A DNA stretch of 39,511 bases from an uncultured Clostridium sp. (GTDB taxonomy: Bacteria; Bacillota; Clostridia; TANB77; CAG-508): positions 1 through 39,511 of the forward strand of contig CAKNNA010000013.1 of NCBI GenBank assembly GCA_930989765.1, in the 5' to 3' direction. Under the pieces are notes generated by a model, which had not been told where the DNA came from, made no database searches, and saw only the letters and a program-made list of their open reading frames with translations. Every line of letters begins with the position of its first letter. Positions within the stretch are counted from its first letter, which is position 1. Both the position numbers and the translations under genes were made by a program. Below, in pieces: positions 31,508-38,541 of this stretch.

Positions 31508-33106
31508 TTATCTTATAAATGGATTTTCTTTTGCATCATAATTTAGTCCATATTTATTACATAATTTTTTCCCTTTATAATCCATTTCATCATAAAATCT
31601 AGCGTGTTTACAAATTTGTGTAGTAACTAATTGATTTAAGCTTTCTTCTGAAATGTCATGTTCTATTTCTTCTAATACTATTTGCATAAAATCTAAATCC
31701 AGTAATTTTAATTGAAAATATAAATCATAAAACTCTTTTTCTCCTGTTGAATCTATTGCTTTAGGTGAAGAAATAGGATCTATTATCATGTCATATAATT
31801 TCATATGTGACTTGTGCCACCTTTTTAGTGCATTATAAGCTAATTTAACTTTTGGTTCTACTATGTCATATTTATTATTATCATAAACGTCATTTTTTAC
31901 AATTTTATCTTCTTTTTTCAATTTCTCCGTATATAGAGTTCCATCTGCTGCAAACATTTCAGAAAAAATACCTTTGGTTATTATCCAATCATACTCTCTT
32001 AAAAATTCATAATTTTCTTTTAATTCTTCAAATGTTGTATTATCATCAAATAGAATAAAACCTGCTTGAACATAGATGTCATGCTTTTTTAATATATCTA
32101 ATGCTTTTTTGTTATCTTCTAAACTAGCACTTTTATTCATCCTCTTTAATGCTGTATCTGAACCATTTTCTATTCCACACGCAAATGAGTGAAACCCTGC
32201 CTCTTTTAAATATCCCATTTTCTTATCTTCTACTTGATCTGCCTTCAAAGAGCCTCTTAATGATACATTTATTCCTCTTGCCTTTATCTTATCTCTAAAC
32301 TCTTTTGCCCATCTTTCATCTCTATCTTTTTCCAAAAAACTATCATCAATAACTTTTATGTATTTTACACCCATATTTTGTAATTGTTCCAGTTCATCAA
32401 CTATATTATCTACACTTCTTCCTCTCCATTTATTTCCTATAGATAATTTATTAAAAGCATTTACGGAGCAGAACAAACAATTTCCCATACATCCCCTAGC
32501 TGTTAAGATATTTACTGTTGATTTTCTCTCTAATGCCATATTCATTGTATCTCTAGAAGGAAACGGGATATCATCTAAATTTTTTATAAGCTCTCTTTTT
32601 TGAGTTTTGATTATTTTTCCTTCACTTTCATACACAATTCCTTTAATTTCATTAAGTTCTTTAGCTCTATTTCCAGTAAGATAATCGCAAACTTCAACAA
32701 TAGTCTGTTCCCCTTCTCCAATCATAGCAACATCAAAGATGCCATCTTTTACAAATCTTTGTGGGTTAAATGATGGTCCAAATCCACCACACATTAATTT
32801 TATATTTGGATTTATGCTTCTTATTTTTTTTGCTAGTTCTATGGATTTATCATTATTTGACATATAGCATGATACTCCAACAATTGAAATACCTTTTTTA
32901 TTTATTATTTGTCTTAATACCTCATTATCTTCCAAACCTCCAAGCCATCCATCTATTATCTCTACATTATATCCATTTTTTCTTAACACAGCTGTCAAAT
33001 ATGCTAATCCAAGATTTTCTTCGGATGTTCTATGTGTATCTGGTGATAAAGTTGTTAATATTATTTTATCTTCAATATTGTTTTTAGTTTTTACCTCTAT
33101 ACTCAT
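31508..33106 (-). CDS. B12-binding-domain radical SAM enzyme
   Basis: A 532-residue enzyme. The N-terminal cobalamin-binding-type Rossmann domain (about 15-145) contains NLGLAYLTAVLRKNGYNVEIID and MCGGFGPSFNPQRFVK; the radical SAM core follows with the [4Fe-4S] motif CMGNCLFC (Cys206, 210, 213), KVIDDSFLEKDRDERWA and CGIENGSDTALKRMNKS. No DxHxxG cobalamin ligand is evident in the N-terminal domain, as in several members of this class. Such enzymes methylate unactivated carbons or phosphorus, or remodel rings. A C-terminal extension of about 130 residues is of unknown role. Operon position: after the HD gene by 22 bp. Confidence 0.85.
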   Translation of the reverse strand: MSIEVKTKNNIEDKIILTTLSPDTHRTSEENLGLAYLTAVLRKNGYNVEIIDGWLGGLEDNEVLRQIINKKGISIVGVSCYMSNNDKSIELAKKIRSINPNIKLMCGGFGPSFNPQRFVKDGIFDVAMIGEGEQTIVEVCDYLTGNRAKELNEIKGIVYESEGKIIKTQKRELIKNLDDIPFPSRDTMNMALERKSTVNILTARGCMGNCLFCSVNAFNKLSIGNKWRGRSVDNIVDELEQLQNMGVKYIKVIDDSFLEKDRDERWAKEFRDKIKARGINVSLRGSLKADQVEDKKMGYLKEAGFHSFACGIENGSDTALKRMNKSASLEDNKKALDILKKHDIYVQAGFILFDDNTTFEELKENYEFLREYDWIITKGIFSEMFAADGTLYTEKLKKEDKIVKNDVYDNNKYDIVEPKVKLAYNALKRWHKSHMKLYDMIIDPISSPKAIDSTGEKEFYDLYFQLKLLDLDFMQIVLEEIEHDISEESLNQLVTTQICKHARFYDEMDYKGKKLCNKYGLNYDAKENPFIR

Positions 33107-33128
33107 CTATTTAGCATCCCTCCTTAAT

Positions 33129-33695
33129 TTACATCTTTTCTATCATCATATTAAATGCTAATTTTTTACCATCTTCATCCATTCGTTCATACGATTCAAG
33201 TATTTTTTTGTAAACAGTTTGACTAGCTTCCTCTTCAGTACAAAATTCTAATAAATATTCATAGAAATATTTCTTATGAATTATATATGAAATAATATCT
33301 GCATTAATTATCTGTTTGCTTAATTCGTCAAAAACATAATTAGCATTATTCCTATGATTTTCTATTGCCTGTTTTATAGATTGTATTTTTTGTTCCTCAT
33401 ATCTATTTTTTCTTAAAAAATTTTCTGTAAATTTCGCACCAATTATTTCGTGATTATCAAATTTTCCTGTAAGTAAAAATTTTCCCACATCATGAAATAT
33501 TCCGATTAAGATGGCATCAATTCTATCAGTATTTTTTAAACAAGCTATATTATAACAAATATTAGCACATGGTATAAAATGCTCATTATAAAAAGGCATT
33601 GAATTATTTTTTTCAGCTAATTCTTTTGTAAGTTTTATTGACTTTTTTAAAATATCATTTGACTTTAACAATTCAAAAAAATCATTATTATCCAT
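33129..33695 (-). CDS. HD-domain phosphohydrolase
   Basis: A 188-residue HD protein starting at ATG 33695 (RBS AAGGAGAG), which leaves a 14-bp gap to the radical SAM gene rather than the overlap produced by the longer frame. Metal ligands are in HFIPCANICYNIA, the HD pair IFHDVGK, and HEIIGAKF...AIENHRNN, the order H...HD...H...H seen in HD hydrolases such as YfbR/5'-nucleotidase-like or phosphodiesterase enzymes. A nucleotidase or dephosphorylation step fits the operon. Confidence 0.75.
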   Translation of the reverse strand: MDNNDFFELLKSNDILKKSIKLTKELAEKNNSMPFYNEHFIPCANICYNIACLKNTDRIDAILIGIFHDVGKFLLTGKFDNHEIIGAKFTENFLRKNRYEEQKIQSIKQAIENHRNNANYVFDELSKQIINADIISYIIHKKYFYEYLLEFCTEEEASQTVYKKILESYERMDEDGKKLAFNMMIEKM

Positions 33696-33709
33696 TTCGT
33701 TTTCTCTCC

Positions 33710-34822
33710 TTATTTTTTTGGTTTTCCAATCCAAGTACATAAATAATTTTCATGTACTAGCTGTTTATCTCCTTTTTTGTAATTAATATTCTCATCTATT
33801 TCAACATCTTTGAAGCAAAATGGATCTCTTGCATATAAATCTTTTTCCCCAGTAGTACATTTTTTGTATGTATAAGCCATTGCAAAACAACCTCCTCTGC
33901 ATATATCAGCTTTTTTACAATCTTTGCATCCTTCAATTTTTTTATAATTTTCTTTTCTTACTTTAAAAGCTTTAAATTGTTCTGAATTAATTATATCAAA
34001 AATATCATCTGTTAAAAGATCACCTACTCGATAGTCGTGCATATATACACAAGGTGAAATTGGTATTTTTCCATCTGGCGTTATTGAATTAATTCTCATC
34101 GAATATGTTCCACAAGCACAACCTTTAACCTTATAATTATCTGTTACTCCTGATAAAGTTGGTTCGCTTAATTCTACCGTATCACATTTTTCAAATAAAT
34201 ATTTATAATTTTCTAATACTTGTTCTTTAGTTGGTACAAGTTTAAAATGTTCCTTTTGTATTGGTTTTATCAAATTAAATCTAATATTTGAATCATATTT
34301 TTTTGCAAGTTCTATCAAAGCATCTATTCTGTCTTTTGTAAAATTCCAATTCATGGCACACATTATAATTCCTGACTCGATATTATTTTCTCTGCAAATT
34401 TCTAAAGCTTGAATGGCATACTTATATACGTTTCCTCCTCTGTTTTCATTATGTTCTTTTTCAAAAGGAGAATCTAAACTTATATCTACATCATTTAATA
34501 ATTTTAAACATTCTGGATATATATTTCTTAACGCTATAAGACTTATTCCTGATGTAGTTATTCCAACTTTTATGTTCTTTTTGTTTAATTCCTTCAATAT
34601 ATATGGTAGCATACTTTTATTCACATCTAGACCATTTGTGAATATCGGTTCATTACCTCCTAAATTTACTGTTTCTACATTTAGTTTTTGAATTTGGTTA
34701 ATCACTTTATCTACAATTTCTTTAGTTAAATTTTTTCCTTTCTGTCTTACGGAAAAAGAATAACAATGTTTACATTTACAAGGACAATCATTTCCTAATG
34801 TCCATCCAATATTTTTTATCAT
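33710..34822 (-). CDS. Radical SAM/SPASM enzyme
   Basis: A 370-residue radical SAM enzyme. The cluster motif CPCKCKHC has its three ligands at Cys13, Cys17 and Cys20; NLGGNEPIF is the SAM-binding GGE-like motif. The C-terminal SPASM-like region has CACGTYSMRINSITPDGKIPISPCVYMHD and CKDCKKADICRGGC, enough cysteines for auxiliary clusters, plus a final CFKDVE. SPASM enzymes most often modify peptides, but no precursor peptide gene is visible nearby; some act on small molecules. First gene of the tight operon (RBS GGAGG), 64 bp after the extended phosphatase frame. Confidence 0.85.
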   Translation of the reverse strand: MIKNIGWTLGNDCPCKCKHCYSFSVRQKGKNLTKEIVDKVINQIQKLNVETVNLGGNEPIFTNGLDVNKSMLPYILKELNKKNIKVGITTSGISLIALRNIYPECLKLLNDVDISLDSPFEKEHNENRGGNVYKYAIQALEICRENNIESGIIMCAMNWNFTKDRIDALIELAKKYDSNIRFNLIKPIQKEHFKLVPTKEQVLENYKYLFEKCDTVELSEPTLSGVTDNYKVKGCACGTYSMRINSITPDGKIPISPCVYMHDYRVGDLLTDDIFDIINSEQFKAFKVRKENYKKIEGCKDCKKADICRGGCFAMAYTYKKCTTGEKDLYARDPFCFKDVEIDENINYKKGDKQLVHENYLCTWIGKPKK

Positions 34823-34886
34823 AACACATCCTCCATATATTTATTTTTAATTAATTAGTTTAAAATTTAATAGAATCGTCTTTTTA

Positions 34887-35517
34887 TTAGTAATTAATTT
34901 GTTTTAAATCCATTAGTTGATTCTGTTTAAACGTCATTTTCAATAGGCATGGAGATGTTATATCTAAAACTGATTCCTTATAAACTAACTTAACATCTTT
35001 ATTCACTTTACACCAGTTTAATAAAAAAAACTTTATTGAACCTCCGATGACTTACAACAGCGATTCTCTTACCTTCATAATCTTTCAAAATTCTATTAAA
35101 AAATTTTGTCATACGTTCTTTGGTTTCTTCAGCACTTTCTCCATCAGAAGTCTTAAAATCTCTATCTAATAGTTGTTCTTGTGAAGGATCTCTTGTTTTT
35201 TTATCCTTCATAAATTCACCTAATTCTTTTAAATTTCCTAGTTTTCTTTCACTTAATTTGCTATCTAAATTGATAGGTAAATTATTATATTCAGCTATAT
35301 ATTTTGCTGTAGCTTTTGCTCTAGTATAGCTACTTGACCAAATAATATCAATTTTAGACAATTCTTCGTTTTCACTTAGCTTTTTAGATTGTGTTTCTCC
35401 ATATACGGATAAAATTTCCTTTTCGTTAATCATTTGAGAATCTTCATTTGTATTTCTAATTCCGTTTTCATTAACAGTATCAGCATGTCTAATTAAATAG
35501 ACTATTGTATTTTCCAT
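34887..35517 (-). CDS. Histidine phosphatase family protein with +1 frameshift at a CGG codon
   Basis: Phosphoglycerate-mutase-like phosphatase. The N-terminal RHAD motif (Arg10, His11 in YLIRHADTVNENG), WSSSYTRAKATAKYIAEYN and FKTSDGESAEETKERM are family hallmarks. In the zero frame the protein reads VVSHRRF and ends at 35008 (169 residues). Skipping the C at 35046 (codon 158) gives VVSHGGSIKFFLLNWCKVNKDV and a normal C-terminus ending LMDLKQINY at 34887, 209 residues in all. The shifted reading restores the Gly-Gly after the second catalytic His (157) and the usual family length. RBS AGGAGG. It precedes the radical SAM operon in the same orientation and may belong to it. Confidence 0.75.
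35041..35049 (-). other. Candidate +1 frameshift site in histidine phosphatase (CAT-CGG-AGG)
   Basis: Minus-strand AGT-CAT-CGG-AGG leads to a stop 11 codons after the CGG-AGG pair; AGT-CAT-GGA-GGT with the C at 35046 skipped restores the conserved SHGG catalytic segment and 51 further family-like residues. The core ATCGGAGG is identical to the asnB site. Confidence 0.7.
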
Positions 35518-35565
35518 ATTTTGCCTCCTATCATTCTTTTTCTTGTAATTATATCAACAATTTTA

Positions 35566-35889
35566 TTAATTTTCAATGTCTTCCAATAATTCAACTTTAT
35601 ATTTTTCAACTTTCTCTATATACTTACTATATTTTTTACAAATTTCCTCAATTTCAATTTCTGCTATCACTAGTTTATTTAACCTTACTTTAAATCTATC
35701 TTTCTTAATCGCATTTCTATCCATTCCAATTAAAAAGATAAGTATGTTATATACATAAATTACACTTTCATAATTGTTCAAGCTTAATTTTTCCTTATGT
35801 TCTCTTGCTACTTCACTAGTAAAAAAATCATATTCCTCTTTTCCAAGAATCATAATTAAAAATTGTTCTATGTTGCCAAATTCCTTCAT
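35566..35889 (-). CDS. Hypothetical helical protein, 107 residues (paralogue of next gene)
   Basis: All-helical protein starting MKEFGNIEQFLIMILGKEEYDFF; includes YESVIYVYNILIFLIGMD and ends with a charged helix EICKKYSKYIEKVEKYKVEL. It resembles the 108-residue protein encoded immediately upstream: both have an LGKE turn near residue 16, a central helix with FNHQALLFIA/YNILIFLIG, and a C-terminal F/ICxxYxxYI. The 19-bp gap implies co-transcription. Possibly a heteromeric pair; function unknown. Confidence 0.6.
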   Translation of the reverse strand: MKEFGNIEQFLIMILGKEEYDFFTSEVAREHKEKLSLNNYESVIYVYNILIFLIGMDRNAIKKDRFKVRLNKLVIAEIEIEEICKKYSKYIEKVEKYKVELLEDIEN

Positions 35890-35908
35890 ATAAATTCTCC
35901 CTTCATAA

Positions 35909-36235
35909 TTAATTTCTCTTTATAAAACTTATAATATCATCTATGTAATCTTTATATATTCTACAAAACTCACTTACATCATCATCAAGAATAAATCTAC
36001 TTACTTTGTCTTCTTTCCATTGTAAAGATTTTTCTATACTTTTTTCTTCAATTCCTTCAGCTTTTTGTGTTGCTATAAATAATAATGCTTGATGGTTAAA
36101 ATGTATTGCTTCAAGTAAGTCTCTTATTTTTAACTCTTTTTTCCTTTCTTTTATATTTGTCAAAGTATCTAAAAACAATTTAAACCATTTTTCTTTTCCT
36201 AATATTTCACCTAAAAGTAATGTGCATTTTTTCAT
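35909..36235 (-). CDS. Hypothetical helical protein, 108 residues
   Basis: Starts MKKCTLLLGEILGKEKWFKL with GAGGTGA upstream; the central part is RDLLEAIHFNHQALLFIATQ and the end FCRIYKDYIDDIISFIKRN. Helical, soluble, no recognised domain. First of a two-gene unit under one of the five shared-motif promoters, linking it to the recombinase module at the other end of the window. Confidence 0.6.
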   Translation of the reverse strand: MKKCTLLLGEILGKEKWFKLFLDTLTNIKERKKELKIRDLLEAIHFNHQALLFIATQKAEGIEEKSIEKSLQWKEDKVSRFILDDDVSEFCRIYKDYIDDIISFIKRN

Positions 36236-36254
36236 AGATTATCACCTCAATAAT

Positions 36255-36303
36255 AGTATAAAATTTGTTGCATATCAGAATCAATTTGAGAAAAAATTTT
36301 AGT
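36255..36303 (-). promoter_or_regulatory. Promoter with shared upstream motif, copy e
   Basis: Minus-strand ACTAAAATTTTTTCTCAAAT is followed, 27 nt after CTC (36290-36288), by -10 TATACT (36260-36255), with TTGATT 18 bp upstream as a moderately good -35. It lies 48 bp before the 108-residue gene and directly after a terminator. Confidence 0.6.
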
Positions 36304-36340
36304 AAAAAAGTAGAGCTATTTTTTTATAGTTCTACTTAAA
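36304..36340 (-). terminator. Terminator of the AbrB-like gene
   Basis: On the minus strand AAGTAGAACTAT and ATAGCTCTACTT form a 12-bp stem with one mismatch, followed by a T tract. It overlaps the region just after the stop codon at 36344. Confidence 0.7.
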
Positions 36341-36343
36341 TTT

Positions 36344-36628
36344 CTATGATATTTTAGCTTTAATGAAATTTGCTATTTTATTTATACAATTTTTGCACAC
36401 TAACTTGTCTTTATATGTTGATAATTTGTTAGTTCCTCCACAAAAGCAACAAGTAGGATTATATTTTTGTATAATAACCTTATTTCCTTCTACAAATATT
36501 TCAACTGGATTTTTCTCTAAAATATCTAAATTATCTCTTATCTCTTTTGGGATAACTACTCTACCTAATTCATCTATCTTTCTTATTATTCCTGTACTTT
36601 TCATATTCATTAACTCTTTCATATTCAT
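36344..36628 (-). CDS. AbrB/SpoVT-type regulator with C-terminal zinc ribbon
   Basis: The N-terminal swapped-hairpin AbrB domain reads STGIIRKIDELGRVVIPKEIRDNLDI...VEIFVEGNKVIIQKY. It is followed by a four-cysteine module CCFCGGTNKLSTYKDKLVCKNC and a short basic tail. AbrB-like proteins are transition-state regulators and DNA-binding dimers; the added ribbon is common on mobile elements of gut Firmicutes. The start is uncertain: the internal Met before KSTGIIRK, with AAAGAG upstream, is as likely as 36628. Confidence 0.8.
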   Translation of the reverse strand: MNMKELMNMKSTGIIRKIDELGRVVIPKEIRDNLDILEKNPVEIFVEGNKVIIQKYNPTCCFCGGTNKLSTYKDKLVCKNCINKIANFIKAKIS

Positions 36629-36644
36629 TTTTCGTTTTTCATTT

Positions 36645-36845
36645 CTACCAATGTATTTTGTATAAATCTGTAACAGCTACTTTTAAAGCATGAGCAATCC
36701 TTACTAAAATACTAATACCTGGCTCTTTTAAATTGTTCTCTACATCATTAATATGTGTATCAGAGATTCCTGTCATTCTGCTTAATCGTGCTAATGTTAT
36801 ATTTTTACTTATTCTTATTGGCTTTATTAAAATTTCTATTCTCAT
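36645..36845 (-). CDS. XRE-type HTH regulator, 66 residues
   Basis: Compact Cro/CI-type DNA-binding protein: IRISKNITLARLSRMTGISDTHINDVENNLKEPGISILVRIAHALKVAVTDLYKIHW, nearly the bare HTH_3 domain. It is divergent from another XRE gene at 36986 across a 140-bp gap, an arrangement like a phage or element CI/Cro switch. Confidence 0.8.
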   Translation of the reverse strand: MRIEILIKPIRISKNITLARLSRMTGISDTHINDVENNLKEPGISILVRIAHALKVAVTDLYKIHW

Positions 36846-36985
36846 TATAAATCCTAACTTTCAAACTTATTATTTGCATTTTTAAATGTTAATAACATAC
36901 TAAAGGTTGTGTATCAGTATCTGTTACTAAAACGAATAAAATGATATTATTTGGCTATAATTTTTAGTAAAAGGTGTAAGTATAA
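36846..36985. promoter_or_regulatory. Divergent regulator switch region
   Basis: The gap between two opposed XRE genes contains TATAAT (around 36954-36959) for the rightward gene and operator-like half-sites such as TGTATCAGTATCTGTTAC. It is a likely binding region for one or both regulators. Confidence 0.45.
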
Positions 36986-37327
36986 ATGCAAATTAATGAT
37001 GAAAATGTTAAATTAGTTTTAAGTCAAAATGTAAAAATGTCGAGGCTGGCTCTAGGTTATACCCAAGAAAATGTAGCAGAGTCTTCTGACATATCTGTAA
37101 ACTTCTTAAAAGATATTGAAAATACTAGATCTGGAATAAGTATTACAACATTAGTTAATCTTTGTAAATCTCTTAAAAGTACACCTAACCAACTTTTAAA
37201 GGATTTCTTTAAAGATTCAGTAGATAAGTCAGATACCATACTACAAAGAATTAATTTATTAGACGAGTACCAAAAGAACGCAGTTTTGACTTTAATTGAC
37301 TATTTTAATCAAAATAAAAACCAATAG
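36986..37327 (+). CDS. XRE-type HTH regulator, 113 residues
   Basis: The N-terminal HTH (NVKMSRLALGYTQENVAESSDISVNFLKDIENTRSGISITTLVNLCKSLKSTPNQLL) is followed by a 40-residue helical tail (LQRINLLDEYQKNAVLTLIDYFNQNKN), as in SinR-like repressors with a dimerisation region. RBS AAGGTG is 8-9 nt upstream. Probably the repressor half of the divergent switch with the 66-residue HTH protein. Confidence 0.82.
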   Translation: MQINDENVKLVLSQNVKMSRLALGYTQENVAESSDISVNFLKDIENTRSGISITTLVNLCKSLKSTPNQLLKDFFKDSVDKSDTILQRINLLDEYQKNAVLTLIDYFNQNKNQ

Positions 37328-37332
37328 AACTG

Positions 37333-37363
37333 ACTAATCTATATAATTTAGATTAGTTTTTTC
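37333..37363 (+). terminator. Terminator of the 113-residue regulator
   Basis: CTAATCTA (37334-37341) and TAGATTAG (37349-37356) form an 8-bp stem followed by TTTTTTC. The gap from here to 37589 is AT-rich; a 42-codon leftward ORF inside it lacks an RBS. Confidence 0.75.
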
Positions 37364-37589
37364 TTTTTCCTCCTTTCTTCTTTTTTTGCATTTATTACTA
37401 CATTTATTATTATTCTTATGACTATATTTATTTGTTTTACATATTTTTACATCTTTTTTCATTCTAGCATAACAAAAATTTAATTACAATATATTTTTAC
37501 AAAAAATGTTTTTATTATTTCTTGTTGATTTTATTATTCCCTGTAAAATATCACCTTATTTTGCTATTTTATAAAGGGTGAAATATTTT

Positions 37590-37949
37590 ATGAGAAGAAA
37601 AAATAAATTTAATATAGAAGTTGGAAGTATATTACAAAATGCAAGAATTGCTAAAAACCTTACTCAAGAAGAAGTTGCCGAAAAAGTTGATTGTTCAAGC
37701 CGTTATATCGGTCAATTAGAAACTAATCGTACTTTAGGAAGTATTGATTTAATAATAGAATTATGCAATTTATATGGCATAACTCTTAATGACCTTTATG
37801 GTATTTATTTAAAAGCTATTAATTTATCAGCTTCAAAAGATAAATGCCCTAATATTGTTGGATATAATGAGTTATCTTCTGAATATCGTTCAATTATAGA
37901 TAATAATATTAATTTTTTAAATACTTTACAAAATAAAAAGAAAAATTAA
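37590..37949 (+). CDS. XRE-type HTH regulator, 119 residues
   Basis: N-terminal HTH (VGSILQNARIAKNLTQEEVAEKVDCSSRYIGQLETNRTLGSIDLIIELCNLYGITLNDLYG) with a polar tail of about 50 residues (SEYRSIIDNNINFLNTLQNKKKN). The ATG at 37590 is preferred (AAAGGGTGA upstream) to the in-frame GTG at 37578 that forms part of the RBS. Third regulator of this type in 1.4 kb, typical of a regulatory region of an integrative element. Confidence 0.82.
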   Translation: MRRKNKFNIEVGSILQNARIAKNLTQEEVAEKVDCSSRYIGQLETNRTLGSIDLIIELCNLYGITLNDLYGIYLKAINLSASKDKCPNIVGYNELSSEYRSIIDNNINFLNTLQNKKKN

Positions 37950-37951
37950 AC

Positions 37952-37989
37952 AAAAGAATATCCTTTTTGCAGTTTAAGGATATTCTTTT
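37952..37989. terminator. Bidirectional terminator
   Basis: AAAAGAATATCCTT (37952-37965) and AAGGATATTCTTTT (37976-37989) form a perfect 14-bp stem with a 10-base loop between convergent genes. Confidence 0.85.
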
Positions 37990-37997
37990 ATTCTTTC

Positions 37998-38486
37998 CTA
38001 AATAAATGTATATATTATTCTTCTTGCATCTTCTACATCATTTATTTTTAGACCAAATTTTAGCATACCTTCTATTGTTTTATTTTTTATTTCTTTGTTA
38101 AAAATAATATGTAGTTGCCTTTTTATATCTCCAATTATACTAAAACATTCAAAATCATTTAGACACGCAAAAATAATAGACCTGTTGTTATCTAAAGCCG
38201 TTAAAAAATAAAATATATGTTTACATTTATCCCAAACATTTTTGACATACTCTCTAATCTCTGGAATTTCATATATTTCTCTTTTGTCAAAATCAAATCC
38301 ATCAAAAGTTAACATCATTTTGCCTTTTGCCAGTTTTCCAGCTTCATTTAGTATTTTTATATTTTTTTCAATTCTCGTATACTCTTTATTTAGTAATTCT
38401 CTTTTGCTTACAGAAAAAAATATCATATCTACATTTTTCACTTCATTTACATTCTTTATATTATCATCAAATATAAATTGATTCAT
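37998..38486 (-). CDS. Hypothetical protein, 162 residues
   Basis: Soluble alpha/beta protein: MNQFIFDDNIKNVNEVKNVD at the start, a strand DMIFFSVSKRELL, KMMLTFDGFDFDKREIYEIPEI, then HIFYFLTALDNNRSIIFACLNDFECFS. No recognised motif or signal. RBS GGAGGT. Part of a leftward accessory series at the window's right end. Confidence 0.6.
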   Translation of the reverse strand: MNQFIFDDNIKNVNEVKNVDMIFFSVSKRELLNKEYTRIEKNIKILNEAGKLAKGKMMLTFDGFDFDKREIYEIPEIREYVKNVWDKCKHIFYFLTALDNNRSIIFACLNDFECFSIIGDIKRQLHIIFNKEIKNKTIEGMLKFGLKINDVEDARRIIYTFI

Positions 38487-38502
38487 TTTTACCTCCTTTT
38501 AT

Positions 38503-38537
38503 TATAAAAGATGCAAGTATTTATACCTACATCTTTT
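38503..38537 (-). terminator. Terminator after the 101-residue gene
   Basis: On the minus strand AAAAGATG and CATCTTTT form a stem around AT-rich loop bases with partial extra pairing (GTAT/ATAC), followed by TATAATAAAAGG, so the T run is weak. Confidence 0.4.
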
Positions 38538-38541
38538 CTTT

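Noticed and set aside
6259..35049. CGG reassigned to another amino acid, or three plain pseudogenes
   Set aside because: Any one-for-one amino acid at CGG leaves the downstream frame broken and a stop close by, so reassignment alone does not explain the sites. Independent pseudogene mutations would not all create the one codon that is otherwise unused. Sequencing error cannot be excluded from here but is unlikely to be so specific; ATGGAGG without an inserted C is intact elsewhere, for example in the methyltransferase gene near 31,005.
36645..37327. Toxin-antitoxin pair
   Set aside because: Both genes are regulators of the XRE type, divergently arranged, and no toxin-like partner is adjacent.
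37381..37460. 42-codon leftward ORF (lysine- and asparagine-rich)
   Set aside because: No ribosome binding site, it runs through the terminator of the regulator gene, and its composition is what AT-rich non-coding DNA gives by chance.
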